Positions 1 through 9,294 are shown, counted from the stretch's first letter. The stretch: DNA of 64,000 nt from Silvibacterium bohemicum (GCF_001006305.1 NZ_LBHJ01000020.1:682001-746000); one strand, 5' to 3'. Translations and numbers: made by a program. The notes: generated by a model from the letters alone, not told the origin.

Positions 1-1035
1 GCGGTAAACAACAACTTCGGGACCGGCGTTTCCAAGGTGCTGGATGTGATGGGCTTCAACTACAACCTGAAGGTGCCGGACGATTATCACAAGGCGCATC
101 CGAATCAACCTTCTATCGGAACAGAGACGGCGAGCGCAATCTCCACGCGAGGCGAATACTTCACCGACAAGCTGCGCAACGTGATGAGCGCTTACGACAC
201 CAACCAGCCGGGATGGGGCGAGACGGGGGAGGAATGGTGGAAGTTCTACATGGCCCGCGAGTGGCTGGCCGGAGGCTTCGCATGGACCGGCTTCGACTAT
301 CGCGGCGAGCCCACGCCCTACGGCTGGCCCTCGGTCAGCTCACAGTTCGGCATCATCGATACCTGCGGCTATCCCAAGGACACCTACTTTTACTACAAGG
401 CCTGGTGGGGCAAGGAGCCGGTACTGCACCTCTTCCCGCACTGGAACTTCGCAGGCAAAGAGGGCATCGAGATCCCGGTGTGGGTTCACTCCAATCTCGA
501 CTCCGTTGAGCTGTTCGTCAACGGCACGAGCGTAGGCAGCCAGAAGGTCGAACCGCTGACGCATCTGCAGTGGAAGGTGAAATATGCGCCCGGCGTGATC
601 GAGGCGCGCGGCACCAAGGACGGCAAGGTGGTGCTCACCGAGAAGCGCGAGACCACCGGAGCCGCCAGGAGCATCAAGCTGACCGCAGACCGGACGACCC
701 TCCACGCTGACGGAGAAGATGTCGCTGTACTGCGGGTCGAAGCCCTGGACGCGGACGGACGGCACGTTCCAATCGCAGATGATCTGATCGAGTTCAAGAT
801 TACGGGCGCCGGAGGGTTCCTCGGAGTGGGCAACGGCGATCCGAATTGCCATGAATCCGACAAGGAGCCGAAGCGGAGTCTGTTCAACGGGCTGGCGCAG
901 GTGATTATTCAATCGACGAAGAAGCCGGGAGAGATCATCATCGAGGCCAAGGCCGGTGGTTGGAACGGCAAGCTGACCGCGACCAGGCTGACGATCACAA
1001 CGGAGAAAGCCGAACTACGGCTCTCCGTGGGATAA
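1..1035 (+). CDS. Glycoside hydrolase family 2 (beta-galactosidase-like), 3' part
   Basis: The reading frame is open from base 1, so the start and the N-terminal domains lie outside the window; 344 residues are visible. The visible part begins inside the TIM barrel. The motif IGTETAS (visible residues 39-45) holds a glutamate at about residue 42 in the position of the GH2 catalytic nucleophile; the acid/base motif lies upstream, out of view. The barrel is followed by a DUF4982-like beta domain (about 145-225, with ELFVNG) and a C-terminal Ig-like domain (about 225-344). This order is known from GalA-type beta-galactosidases. Exact sugar specificity cannot be told from this fragment. It probably degrades plant oligosaccharides in the periplasm or outside the cell, but the signal peptide is not visible. 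Confidence 0.85.
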   Translation, partial: AVNNNFGTGVSKVLDVMGFNYNLKVPDDYHKAHPNQPSIGTETASAISTRGEYFTDKLRNVMSAYDTNQPGWGETGEEWWKFYMAREWLAGGFAWTGFDYRGEPTPYGWPSVSSQFGIIDTCGYPKDTYFYYKAWWGKEPVLHLFPHWNFAGKEGIEIPVWVHSNLDSVELFVNGTSVGSQKVEPLTHLQWKVKYAPGVIEARGTKDGKVVLTEKRETTGAARSIKLTADRTTLHADGEDVAVLRVEALDADGRHVPIADDLIEFKITGAGGFLGVGNGDPNCHESDKEPKRSLFNGLAQVIIQSTKKPGEIIIEAKAGGWNGKLTATRLTITTEKAELRLSVG

Positions 1036-1092
1036 ATGGGGCAGTAAATGGGCGTTTGCCAGACCGGGCATCGTCTTGCATGATGAGAAGGA

Positions 1093-1749
1093 ATGACTAC
1101 GCTCCCACCTCCTGCCCGGCTGGAACCACGTTGGCCGGCGATGCTGGCTCTGCTTGCCGTGGGAGGCTTGCGGCTGGCTCTGCCCGAGTCGCTCTCCGTC
1201 GGTCCGGCGTGGATGCTGATTACCGTAGTTGTCGTCCTTATGGTCCCCACCGCATGGGCGCGCCAGAAAGGCCTGAATACCCTCAACAGAGTGTTGGGGT
1301 ATCTGGTGACCTCCATCGTCACGGCCGACATGGTCTGGTCGCTGTGGCTGCTGGTGGCGGCGCTGCCCTCGCACAAAGAATCTCCGAAGGATCTGCTGCG
1401 CTCGGCAGCCGCGCTGTGGATAGCAAACATCCTGGTCTTTGCATCATGGTATTGGCGGCTTGACGCAGGCGGCCCGCATGCCCGCGAGCTGCGTGGCGTG
1501 CATACCGACGGCGCTTTCCTGTTCCCGCAGATGACGCTCGATCAGCAGGCAAAACGGGCGATGGGCGAAGAAACGTGGAGTCCGGGCTTCGTCGATTATC
1601 TATTTCTGGCCTTCAACACCAGCACCGCCTTTTCGCCGACCGACAGCCCGGTGCTCTCGCGATGGGCCAAGATGATGATGATGGTGCAGGCGCTGATCTC
1701 GTTCGCTACAGTGGCGCTGCTCGCGGCTCGCGCGGTGAATATACTTTGA
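1093..1749 (+). CDS. Integral membrane protein, DUF1345-like C-terminus
   Basis: This encodes 218 residues with about five hydrophobic segments (near 17-32, 37-52, 72-92, 105-125 and 195-216). The C-terminal stretch, DYLFLAFNTSTAFSPTD followed by a last membrane helix, recalls DUF1345-type inner-membrane proteins, but the match is weak and made by eye. The ATG has an AGAAGG purine run very close upstream; an internal ATG at 1141, in front of the first hydrophobic segment, is an alternative start. It follows the glycosidase gene by 57 bases in the same direction and could be read through from it. No catalytic motif was seen and no function is assigned. Confidence 0.7.
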   Translation: MTTLPPPARLEPRWPAMLALLAVGGLRLALPESLSVGPAWMLITVVVVLMVPTAWARQKGLNTLNRVLGYLVTSIVTADMVWSLWLLVAALPSHKESPKDLLRSAAALWIANILVFASWYWRLDAGGPHARELRGVHTDGAFLFPQMTLDQQAKRAMGEETWSPGFVDYLFLAFNTSTAFSPTDSPVLSRWAKMMMMVQALISFATVALLAARAVNIL

Positions 1750-1955
1750 CGCTTCGGCCGGAGAGAAGCTTCTCTGACATTCTCCGGCAGGTCTCCCTCA
1801 CCCAGCACAAAAAACAACCTTCTGCAATATCTTTCGATCCCGCCGCGCAAATTTACAGCGGTTTTCGACAAGCCAAGGACGGAATTCTCGCCGTAAGATT
1901 GAGACCTGTTGCGCGGAGCGGCCTTTAAGCGGTTTGCGCCTGGAGAGAATCGACG

Positions 1956-2417
1956 ATGGTAATCGCATTTGCATTTTTGATCGGAGTCATTACCGGCCTG
2001 CGGGCGCTGATGGGCCTGACCATGGTGAGCTGGGGAGCTGGGCTGGGCTGGATTCCCCTGGGCGACACCCCGCTGCACTGGCTGGGCCTGCCCATAACGC
2101 GCTATATCCTCAGCTTTTTAGCACTGGGTGAACTGGTGAACGACAAGCTGCCCAAGACGCCCAGCCGCAAGGTTCCGCCGCAATTCATCATCAGGATCGT
2201 AATGGGAGGCTTTTCCGGAGCTGCCATCGGCCTGGCCAAAGGATCATGGATTGTCGGACTGATCGCCGGCGCGGTGGGTGCGGTTGTGGGTACACTGGGC
2301 GGAGCGGAATTCCGCGGGCGGCTGGCCAAGGCAATCGGAAAAGATCTTCCCATTGCACTGCTGGAGGACGCGATAGCCATCATTGGCGGCTTTTTGATCG
2401 TCTCACACTTGCAATGA
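1956..2417 (+). CDS. DUF4126-type small membrane protein
   Basis: The product is a hydrophobic protein of 153 residues with about four membrane segments. The N-terminal segment (GVITGLRALMGLTMVSWG) and the glycine-rich repeat-like helix (GLIAGAVGAVVGTLGGAEFR) are typical of DUF4126 proteins, whose role is unknown. The ATG is preceded by GGAGAG at a spacing of 8. Its stop codon overlaps the start of the next gene in an ATGA arrangement, so the two are probably translationally coupled and may work together. The 206 bases upstream (1750-1955) hold no gene that I can support. Confidence 0.8.
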   Translation: MVIAFAFLIGVITGLRALMGLTMVSWGAGLGWIPLGDTPLHWLGLPITRYILSFLALGELVNDKLPKTPSRKVPPQFIIRIVMGGFSGAAIGLAKGSWIVGLIAGAVGAVVGTLGGAEFRGRLAKAIGKDLPIALLEDAIAIIGGFLIVSHLQ

Positions 2418-3796
2418 CTACCATTCGATTCGACGACATCATCATAGGGGCCGGCCAAGCCGGCCCCTCGTTGGCTGGCCGGCTTACGCAGGCGGGGCGC
2501 AAAGTGGCCATGATCGAGCGCAAGCTCTTCGGCGGCACCTGCGTCAACACCGGCTGCACTCCTACCAAGACCATGGTGGCGAGCGCCTATGCCGCGCACC
2601 TCGCCCGGAGAGCCGCGGATTATGGCGTGGAGATTGGCGGCCCCATTGATGTCGACATGAAGGCCGTGAAGGCGCGCAAAGATGCTGTGGTAGCCAAATC
2701 ACGCAATGGCGTGGAAGGCTGGCTGCGAGGAATGGAAAACTGCACGGTCTACACCGGCCATGCTAGCTTCGAATCCGCGAACGAGGTGCGGGTCGGCGAT
2801 CAGCTGCTCTCGGCGGAGCGGATCTTTCTCAACGTCGGCGGCCGCGCCGTGAAGCCCGACCTTCCCGGCATCCACGAAATCAAATATCTGGATAACGTGA
2901 GCATGATGGATCTCGACGTGTTGCCCCGGCATCTGGTGGTAGTCGGCGGGAGCTATGTCGGGATCGAGTTCGGGCAGATGTTTCGCCGCTTCGGCAGCGA
3001 GGTGACCATCGTCGAGAAGTCGTCGCGGCTGGTCTCCCACGAGGATGAAGACGTCTCGATAGCGGTGAAGGAAATTCTGGAGAAAGAAGGCATCCACGTA
3101 CGCCTGCATGCCGAGTGTATTCATTTTCACGCGCACGGCACGGATGTATCGGTGGGCGTCGAGTGCCATGATGGCGATCCCGAGGTGCTGGGCAGCCATG
3201 TGCTGCTGGCTGTGGGGCGGCGTCCCAATACCGACGACTTGGGTGTAGAAAAAACCGGCCTCAAGTTGGATGAACACGGCTTCGTCGTCGTCGACGACCA
3301 GCTGAGAACCAGCGTGCCGGGCATCTGGGCGATGGGCGATTGCAACGGTCGCGGCGCGTTTACGCACACGTCGTATAACGACTTCGAGATCGTCGCTGCA
3401 AATCTGCTTGAAAATTCGCCGCGTCGTGTCAGCGATCGCATCCTAGCCTATGCGCTGTATATGGACCCGCCGCTGGCCCGCGTAGGCATGACGGAAGAAG
3501 AGGTGTGCAAGTCAGGCAAGCCGGCGCTGATCGGCACCCGGCCGATGACCAAGGTGAGCCGCGCCGTCGAGAAGGGTGAGTCCGAGGGATTCATGAAGAT
3601 CCTGGTCGACGCAGAGTCGAAGCGCATCCTGGGCGCGTCCATTCTCGGAGTAGGCGGCGACGAGGCGATTCATTGCATCCTCGACGTGATGTACGCCAAG
3701 GCTCCCTACACGACGATCCAACACGCGGTACACATTCACCCCACAGTGTCGGAGCTGATTCCAACTATGCTGGCCGATCTGAAACCTCTTACTTAG
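2414..3796 (+). CDS. FAD-dependent pyridine nucleotide-disulfide oxidoreductase
   Basis: This is a 460-residue flavoprotein of the glutathione reductase/mercuric reductase family. Visible are the N-terminal FAD-binding motif IGAGQAGPSLAGRL (11-24), the redox-active cysteine pair GGTCVNTGC (C43 and C48), the NAD(P)-binding motif VVVGGSYVGIEFGQM, the second FAD motif GIWAMGDCNG and the C-terminal dimerisation domain with HIHPTVSELIP supplying the partner-subunit histidine and glutamate. It lacks both the N-terminal heavy-metal-associated domain and the C-terminal vicinal cysteine pair of MerA, so a mercuric reductase call is not supported even though the core resembles that subgroup. The start ATG overlaps the stop of the DUF4126 gene. 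The substrate is unknown; a low-molecular-weight or protein disulfide is the simplest guess. A strong terminator follows 26 bases after the stop. Confidence 0.88.
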   Translation: MTTIRFDDIIIGAGQAGPSLAGRLTQAGRKVAMIERKLFGGTCVNTGCTPTKTMVASAYAAHLARRAADYGVEIGGPIDVDMKAVKARKDAVVAKSRNGVEGWLRGMENCTVYTGHASFESANEVRVGDQLLSAERIFLNVGGRAVKPDLPGIHEIKYLDNVSMMDLDVLPRHLVVVGGSYVGIEFGQMFRRFGSEVTIVEKSSRLVSHEDEDVSIAVKEILEKEGIHVRLHAECIHFHAHGTDVSVGVECHDGDPEVLGSHVLLAVGRRPNTDDLGVEKTGLKLDEHGFVVVDDQLRTSVPGIWAMGDCNGRGAFTHTSYNDFEIVAANLLENSPRRVSDRILAYALYMDPPLARVGMTEEEVCKSGKPALIGTRPMTKVSRAVEKGESEGFMKILVDAESKRILGASILGVGGDEAIHCILDVMYAKAPYTTIQHAVHIHPTVSELIPTMLADLKPLT

Positions 3797-3822
3797 TCAG
3801 ACGGATTCAGTGGGTATCGGTG

Positions 3823-3854
3823 CCCCACATCTTGACTTTGAGATGTGGGGTTTT
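3823..3854 (+). terminator. Rho-independent terminator
   Basis: A perfect 10-bp stem (CCCCACATCT with AGATGTGGGG) and an 8-base loop are followed by TTTT. It lies just after the disulfide oxidoreductase gene and should end the 5' operon of this window. Confidence 0.9.
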
Positions 3855-3985
3855 CAATTGCTGCGATCTGCGCTCGCCGATCGCATGCGCCAACGCGAAC
3901 ATTGTCACGAAGCTGACGATTTCTTTATGCGATGCCCTGCTACGATTTTGACAATCTCTTAGCGAAATCGCACTGGGAGGCGCGC

Positions 3986-4348
3986 GTGAAGAATATTGTC
4001 AGCCAGATTGTCGCATCCCCTGCCGGAGCCTTTGCTGTTCTGGCCTTCGCCGCTTTTCTTGAGGTCTCGGGCGACGCGTGTTTCCAAAGCGGGCTCTACC
4101 GGGCTTCAGGATCGACGCGCGCACTGTGGTTTCTGGCAGGAACTCTGGTGCTTGGAGCGTATGGACTCTTCGTGAACCTTCCGCAATGGGACTTCGGCAA
4201 ACTGCTGGGGGTCTACGTCGTGCTGTTTTTTCTGATCGCGCAGATTGTGGCCAAGGTGCGATTTCATCAGGCTCCCACAACGCCGATCTGGGCCGGCGGA
4301 GCGTTGATCGTGGCCGGCGGCTTGGTGATTACGTTCTGGAAGGCCTAA
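3986..4348 (+). CDS. Small four-helix membrane protein, DMT/SMR-like
   Basis: This encodes 120 residues with four membrane segments (about 10-30, 42-60, 67-83 and 96-118), the size and shape of a small multidrug resistance or half-EamA transporter. I chose the GTG start at 3986 because GGGAGG stands 5 bases upstream; an in-frame ATG at 3932 has no ribosome binding site and would add an unrelated hydrophilic leader. The first helix carries a glutamate (FLEVSGDA), a position where SMR proteins hold their coupling carboxylate, but the overall likeness is low. It stands alone between a terminator and a convergent gene. Function not assigned beyond possible transport. Confidence 0.7.
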   Translation: MKNIVSQIVASPAGAFAVLAFAAFLEVSGDACFQSGLYRASGSTRALWFLAGTLVLGAYGLFVNLPQWDFGKLLGVYVVLFFLIAQIVAKVRFHQAPTTPIWAGGALIVAGGLVITFWKA

Positions 4349-4407
4349 CAATCGCAGCAATCGACTTTCAATCGTTTCATACCGATTGCGGAGATTCTTC
4401 GATCCGC

Positions 4408-5496
4408 TCAGAGTGACGGAACTGTCTCGGCGCGATCCTGCGGAACATGGCGATAGGTGGGAGTAAAGCCAAGCCGGCGCGCCACATTCAATATCTTGTC
4501 GAATTGCAAGCTGATGGTTGCGCCGGCCTTCTGCGTAACCTCGTCCTCGATGGGAAGATCGAAGTCGTCCGCTCCGTAGAGCAGTCCTTCGAGAGCACGC
4601 TCATTCTGCGTCAGAACTGAAGTGCGGATGCGCGAAACGTTGTCGAGATAAATGCGGCTCAACGCCAGATGGCGCAGATATTCCTCGGTGCCGATCTCGA
4701 TGCCGCCGATCTGCGTGAAATACGGCTTATAAGTCCAGCAGAGAAAGCTTGCAAGACCGTTAGTCTCATCCTGAAATTTGCGTGTGCGCTCCAGATGTTC
4801 GAGGCGTTCGTCGATCGATTCGTCGAAGCCGATGACCATGGTGGCGGTTGTACGCAGACCGGCATCGACGATAGCTCGCTGCGCTTCGAAATACTGCGCC
4901 ACCGTGTACTTGAACTTGCTGTGGCGGCGGCGAAAATCTTCGGTGAGAATCTCCGAGCCTCCACCGGTAATCCAATGCACGCCGGCTTCTTTGAACTTCT
5001 GCGCTGCCGCGGCGTAATCGAGTTTCGCGTGATCGGCGAGATACATGAACTCGGCGATGGTGAGCGCATAGAACTCGAGGCTGTCGCCATAACGCGCGCG
5101 AATCGCAGAGAAGAGGTCGCAGTAATACTCCAGCGGAAGATGCGGATTGAATCCGCCGTTGAAGGCCGCGAGATCGCCGCCGAGCGCGAGCAATTCATCG
5201 AGCTTGGCGAAGACCTGCTCTTCGCTAAGAACGTATCCTTCAGGATTTCCCGGCAGCCGGTAAAACGCGCAGTAGTCGCATTGCGCCACGCATACGTTGG
5301 TGTAGTTCACAATGCGCATCACCATGTACGTGCATGCGGAGGGCGCATGAAAACGGGCGCGCACCTGCATGGCCAGATCGCGCAGCTCTGCATCGGAGGC
5401 GTTATGCCAGAGCCAGCGGGCTTCCTCCGAAGAGATGCGCTCGCGGTTCTGGATCTTCGACCTGATATCGTGCAGAGCGCCGCCTAGGGTGATCAC
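4408..5496 (-). CDS. mqnC: Dehypoxanthine futalosine cyclase (radical SAM), menaquinone synthesis
   Basis: The 362-residue protein is a radical-SAM enzyme of the MqnC/CofH family. The cluster-binding motif CVAQCDYC (CX3CX2C, near residue 70) is followed by AFYRLPG, and the TIM-barrel motifs FNGGFNPHLPLEYY, HWITGGGSEIL and YKPYFTQIGG fit MqnC. In the futalosine route MqnC cyclises dehypoxanthine futalosine on the way to menaquinone. CofH of deazaflavin synthesis is the close alternative, but the overall motif wording favours MqnC. The start is a GTG with only a weak ribosome binding site. No other mqn gene lies nearby. It converges on the small membrane protein gene. Confidence 0.85.
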   Translation of the reverse strand: MITLGGALHDIRSKIQNRERISSEEARWLWHNASDAELRDLAMQVRARFHAPSACTYMVMRIVNYTNVCVAQCDYCAFYRLPGNPEGYVLSEEQVFAKLDELLALGGDLAAFNGGFNPHLPLEYYCDLFSAIRARYGDSLEFYALTIAEFMYLADHAKLDYAAAAQKFKEAGVHWITGGGSEILTEDFRRRHSKFKYTVAQYFEAQRAIVDAGLRTTATMVIGFDESIDERLEHLERTRKFQDETNGLASFLCWTYKPYFTQIGGIEIGTEEYLRHLALSRIYLDNVSRIRTSVLTQNERALEGLLYGADDFDLPIEDEVTQKAGATISLQFDKILNVARRLGFTPTYRHVPQDRAETVPSL

Positions 5497-5570
5497 GCTT
5501 CTATTCTAAAATAAGCCGCGGCGAGTACGCGGATCACCGAACGCTTCACGGTGATCGGAGCGCGTTCATT

Positions 5571-6782
5571 TCATCCTGCACGAGACGCGAGAAAAGCGGC
5601 AGCTCCCAGATCGAGCGGCGGAGAATGCTTTTCAGCGCCCTGCGCTCCACAGGATTGGCGCACCACCAGGTTGCAGCTCAACAGTACATCCCGCGCGGGA
5701 AACTCGGAATTCTCCAGACGGTCGAGCATGGTGGCCATGGCCACTTTGCCCAGATTCAAACACGGCTGATGCTGCGTGGTGAGAGGGATGGGCAGCAAGC
5801 TGGCGTACTTCACGTCGTCGATGCCGACGATGCGAATGTCCTCGGGGATGCGCCGGCCCAGCCTGATCAGCGTATGCATAAGGTTGGCCGCGGTGTGGTC
5901 GTTGGCGCACAGGAACGCATCCGGTTTGTGAGTGCGCAGCACGAAGCGAATGAGAGCGTCATCGCTGGGATCGGCGCGCGTGACGAAATTGCCCTCCTTG
6001 TAAAGGCCGTGGACCAAAAGCGCCTCGCGGTAGCCGGCGATGCGCGCGTCGACCGTCGACGCAGAGAGCGGCTTGCCGAAGAAAGCGATGCGCTTCGCCC
6101 CCAGCTTCGCCAGATGCTCAGTAGCGAGATACGCGGTGCGCCGGTTGTCGATGCCCACCAGATCGTAGCGGCTGCGCATGGGATAGGGAGCGAAGCAGCG
6201 GTCGAGCAGCACTACGGGAATCTTCGCCGCCTCGAGCGCAGCAATGATCCTCCTGTTCACCTCGTCCCGGACGGGCGTCAACTCAAGCGGAGCGAAGAAG
6301 ACTCCCGAAACCCGCTGCGCGATGTAGCGATGGCAAAGCTCCTCGGCCAGCTCCGCTTTCTGCTCCGCCTGTGCGGCCGCGTTTCCCCACAACAGCGCGT
6401 GTTTGCTGGCCAGCGGAAAGTTCGCCATGCCCTGGCAGATGGGCTCGAAGATTTCCGTCTGCCCCAGCTCCGGTATCAGCAATCCGAAGAGCCGGTTCTC
6501 GTGAGCCGCCGACGAGGCCACATAGGTGCCCGATCCAACGCGGCGAACGACCAGCCCCAATTGCTGAAGTTCTTTGACGGCCTTGACGATGGTCATGCGC
6601 GAAACGCCGAAGCGCCTCACCAGCTCCGTCTCACTGGGCAAGCGAATGCCCTTCCGATACTCGCCGGAAAGGATGCTATTTTTGAGGCTCTCGAAGATGA
6701 GGCGATATTTAGGTTGATCGCCGTGGGCCGAGTCTTCAAGCGCCTGCCGGGTGCGCGTCATGCGGTTGACTGCAGCGTTCAT
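5571..6782 (-). CDS. GntR-type regulator with LacI-like sugar-binding domain
   Basis: The 403-residue regulator has an N-terminal GntR winged helix (about 25-95, with LPSETELVRRFGVSRMTIVKAVKEL and GSGTYV) joined to a periplasmic-binding-protein-like effector domain (about 100-380, with VSGVFF, DRIRIVGID-like EDIRIVGIDD and LTTQHQP), the architecture of AraR-type repressors. The ATG at 6782 has GAGG 6 bases upstream; a GTG 12 bases earlier is an alternative. It is divergent from a fucose-type lactonase/permease/mutarotase set, so it probably represses those genes and is released by their sugar. An inverted repeat in the shared upstream region is a candidate site. Confidence 0.88.
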   Translation of the reverse strand: MNAAVNRMTRTRQALEDSAHGDQPKYRLIFESLKNSILSGEYRKGIRLPSETELVRRFGVSRMTIVKAVKELQQLGLVVRRVGSGTYVASSAAHENRLFGLLIPELGQTEIFEPICQGMANFPLASKHALLWGNAAAQAEQKAELAEELCHRYIAQRVSGVFFAPLELTPVRDEVNRRIIAALEAAKIPVVLLDRCFAPYPMRSRYDLVGIDNRRTAYLATEHLAKLGAKRIAFFGKPLSASTVDARIAGYREALLVHGLYKEGNFVTRADPSDDALIRFVLRTHKPDAFLCANDHTAANLMHTLIRLGRRIPEDIRIVGIDDVKYASLLPIPLTTQHQPCLNLGKVAMATMLDRLENSEFPARDVLLSCNLVVRQSCGAQGAEKHSPPLDLGAAAFLASRAG

Positions 6783-6842
6783 AGGGGTCCTCACGCTGTG
6801 CCGCGGGGAGCGAAGAACCGCGCCAATTAGTTCCGATACTTA

Positions 6843-6868
6843 TATACAGCTTGGCAGGGATTTGTATA
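6843..6868. promoter_or_regulatory. Inverted repeat, candidate operator of the GntR-type regulator
   Basis: TATACA and TGTATA face each other across 14 bases in the region between the divergent regulator and lactonase genes. The half-sites are short, so this is only a plausible operator or a pair of promoter elements. Confidence 0.35.
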
Positions 6869-7001
6869 GTTGATTCCTGTACCGATTCGACTGACAGCGT
6901 CTGCTGATGTCAGACTGGACCGCGTTTTGCTTTCCTATCGACCGTGGTTTAGAGTCGGTCGCACGCGAACAAATGCAATTGGGGCACCTCAAACCACGGC
7001 C

Positions 7002-7850
7002 ATGACGCAGCGAATCGATGCCCATCATCACCTCTGGAGATATTCCACCGCGGAGTATGGCTGGATCGACGACACGATGCAGACGCTGCAGCGCGACTTT
7101 CTCGTCGAAGATCTCCGGAGAGAAATTACAACGGCAGGCGTGACGGGAACAATCGTCGTGCAGGCGCGGCAATCGCTTGAGGAGACGCATTGGCTCTTGT
7201 CTCTCGCCGCAGAGCACTCGATTCTTCGTGGCGTCGTGGGCTGGGCGCCGCTGGCAAGCGAAGATTTTCCCCGTCACCTGGAAGAACTGGCGGCGCATCC
7301 CAAGCTGAAGGGACTGCGCCACGTACTCCAAGGCGAAGCACAGGATGACTTCATGCTGCGAGAGGATTTCAATCGCGGCATCTCGGCATTGGCCGGCTCA
7401 GGATTGGTTTACGACATTCTGATTTACGAGCGGCATCTGCCCTTCGCCATCCAGTTTGTCGACCGGCATCCGAATCAGGTATTCGTGCTCGATCATCTGG
7501 CCAAGCCGTCGATCACGGAACGAAAGATGTCGCCATGGCGCGAGCAGATTCGGGAGCTAGCCGCGCGTCCGCACGTCCACTGCAAACTCAGCGGCATGGT
7601 GACGGAAGCGGACTGGAGCCGCTGGACGATCGACGATCTGCGCCCATACTTCGAGACCGCATTGGAGTGCTTTGGTCCATCGCGGCTGCTCGCAGGATCG
7701 GACTGGCCGGTTTGCACGCTGGCGAGCAGCTACAGCTGGTGGTGGAAGACATTAGCCGAGCTGGTATCGAAGCTGCCTGTCTCCGAGCAGGACAGCATTC
7801 TTGGCGGCAATGCGGTCAGTGTTTACAGGCTGAACGAGAGCGCTTCTTGA
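7002..7850 (+). CDS. Amidohydrolase-2 family sugar lactonase (L-fuconolactonase-like)
   Basis: The 282-residue TIM-barrel hydrolase belongs to the amidohydrolase 2 family. The metal motif RIDAHHHLW opens the protein and GSDWPVC (near residue 230) supplies the conserved aspartate; LDHLAKP and CKLSGMV are also typical. This subgroup includes L-fuconolactonase and L-rhamnonolactonase of the non-phosphorylating deoxysugar pathways. I start at ATG 7002 because the family begins right before HHH; a longer frame from 6870 adds 44 residues of unrelated character that overlap the promoter region. The FucP-type permease and the mutarotase directly downstream argue for a fucose-like substrate. Confidence 0.85.
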   Translation: MTQRIDAHHHLWRYSTAEYGWIDDTMQTLQRDFLVEDLRREITTAGVTGTIVVQARQSLEETHWLLSLAAEHSILRGVVGWAPLASEDFPRHLEELAAHPKLKGLRHVLQGEAQDDFMLREDFNRGISALAGSGLVYDILIYERHLPFAIQFVDRHPNQVFVLDHLAKPSITERKMSPWREQIRELAARPHVHCKLSGMVTEADWSRWTIDDLRPYFETALECFGPSRLLAGSDWPVCTLASSYSWWWKTLAELVSKLPVSEQDSILGGNAVSVYRLNESAS

Positions 7851-7945
7851 CGATGCAAACGACCGAGGACATCTCGACGAGATGCCAGCACCGCGCTGCT
7901 CAGACTATGATGGCTTTCGACTAAAAAGATGAGCTAAGAGAACCG

Positions 7946-9289
7946 ATGCCGATGTTGCCCGCTAGCTCCGCCGCTCCATCCACACCGGCCGCCAGGTCCG
8001 AGGCTCGGTTGTTGCCTCGCGGCTCCGTCATTCCATTTGTGCTGGTCACTGTGCTTTTTTTCCTCTGGGGCATTCCGAACAATGTGAATGACGTTCTCAT
8101 TCGCCAGTTCATGAAATCGTTCGTGATTACTCGCTTCGAGGCTGGATTGGTGCAGTCCGCGTTTTATCTGGGTTATTTCCTGCTCGCCATGCCTGCCGCG
8201 CTGCTGATGCGCCGATGGGGATACAAATCGGGATTTCTGATTGGCCTAGCTCTCTTCAGCACGGGGACATTCTTGTTCTGGCCGGCGGCGGTCGCTGGAC
8301 GCTACATCTTTTTTCTTATCGCCCTCTTCGTCATCGCCAGCGGACTGTCGTTTTTGGAGACGGCCGCCAATCCCTTCATCGCGCAGCTCGGAGATCCTGC
8401 CACGGCTGCTCGGCGTCTCAATTTAGCGCAGGCCTTCAATCCTCTGGGTGCGATCAGCGGCGTGTTCTTCGGCACGCTCTTCATCTTTTCCGGAGTGGAG
8501 CTGCAGCCGCATCAGGTCGCGGAGCTACAGGCACGGCACGCCTACGCGGCATATCTGCAATCGGAAACGATGCGCGTCGTGATCCCATATCTGGTTCTGG
8601 GAGTTCTTGCGCTGGTGATGCTGATTCTAATTGCCATCACCCGCTTTCCATCGTCGCTCACGCGAACCGAAAATGCCGAAGAAGCTCACGGGAGCCTTCG
8701 CGCGCTGTTTGGCTATCCTCATTTTCTGCTGGCCGTAGTTGCGCAGTTTCTTTACGTGGGCGCACAGGTCGGCACATGGAGCTACTTCATCCCCTACGTT
8801 CAGTCGTATGCGCATGAGCCGGAGAAGATGGCCGGCTATCTGCTCACCGGCTCGCTCGTGGCATTCGGCGTGGGACGCTTCAGCTCCGCGTGGTTGATGC
8901 AATATGTATCGCCCGCGAAACTGATGGCAGCATATTGCGCGATCAACGCAGTCCTTGTCGCGATCGGTGTGATCTTTCCCGGATGGGCCGGGCTGTGGGC
9001 GTTGCTGATCACCAGCTTCTTCATGTCCCTGATGTTCCCCACGATTTTCGTCCTCGGCCTGCGCGGCCTGGGCGAGAATACGAAGGTGGGAGGGTCGTTG
9101 CTGGTGATGGCGATTGTTGGCGGCGCAGTGCTGACCCCGATCATGGGTATGATCTCGGTGCGCTCCGGGAGCGTAGCTCTGGCTTATCTGGTGCCACTGC
9201 TCGCTTACATCTTCATCGGCTGTTATTCTTTCGCGGACCAGAAGCTCTTCTCGGCACACACGAGCGAGACCTCCGCATCGGCCGCCTGA
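7946..9289 (+). CDS. fucP: Sugar:proton symporter, FucP family
   Basis: The 447-residue MFS transporter has 12 predicted membrane helices. FFLWGIPNNVNDVLIRQFM in the first helix and SGLSFLETAANPFIAQLG in the fifth are hallmark segments of the L-fucose permease family, which also takes glucose/galactose in some members. It follows the lactonase gene after 95 bases and is followed after 5 bases by the mutarotase gene, so the three probably form one operon for uptake and use of a deoxysugar. The start has only a modest purine stretch (AAGAGAA) upstream; a second ATG lies two codons further in. Confidence 0.88.
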   Translation: MPMLPASSAAPSTPAARSEARLLPRGSVIPFVLVTVLFFLWGIPNNVNDVLIRQFMKSFVITRFEAGLVQSAFYLGYFLLAMPAALLMRRWGYKSGFLIGLALFSTGTFLFWPAAVAGRYIFFLIALFVIASGLSFLETAANPFIAQLGDPATAARRLNLAQAFNPLGAISGVFFGTLFIFSGVELQPHQVAELQARHAYAAYLQSETMRVVIPYLVLGVLALVMLILIAITRFPSSLTRTENAEEAHGSLRALFGYPHFLLAVVAQFLYVGAQVGTWSYFIPYVQSYAHEPEKMAGYLLTGSLVAFGVGRFSSAWLMQYVSPAKLMAAYCAINAVLVAIGVIFPGWAGLWALLITSFFMSLMFPTIFVLGLRGLGENTKVGGSLLVMAIVGGAVLTPIMGMISVRSGSVALAYLVPLLAYIFIGCYSFADQKLFSAHTSETSASAA

Positions 9290-9294
9290 TCCTT

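Noticed and set aside
2246-2413. Longer start of the disulfide oxidoreductase
   Set aside because: The extra residues overlap the DUF4126 gene and are Arg/Gly-rich; the FAD motif lies at normal distance from ATG 2414.
2414-3796. Mercuric reductase
   Set aside because: No heavy-metal-associated domain and no C-terminal cysteine pair.
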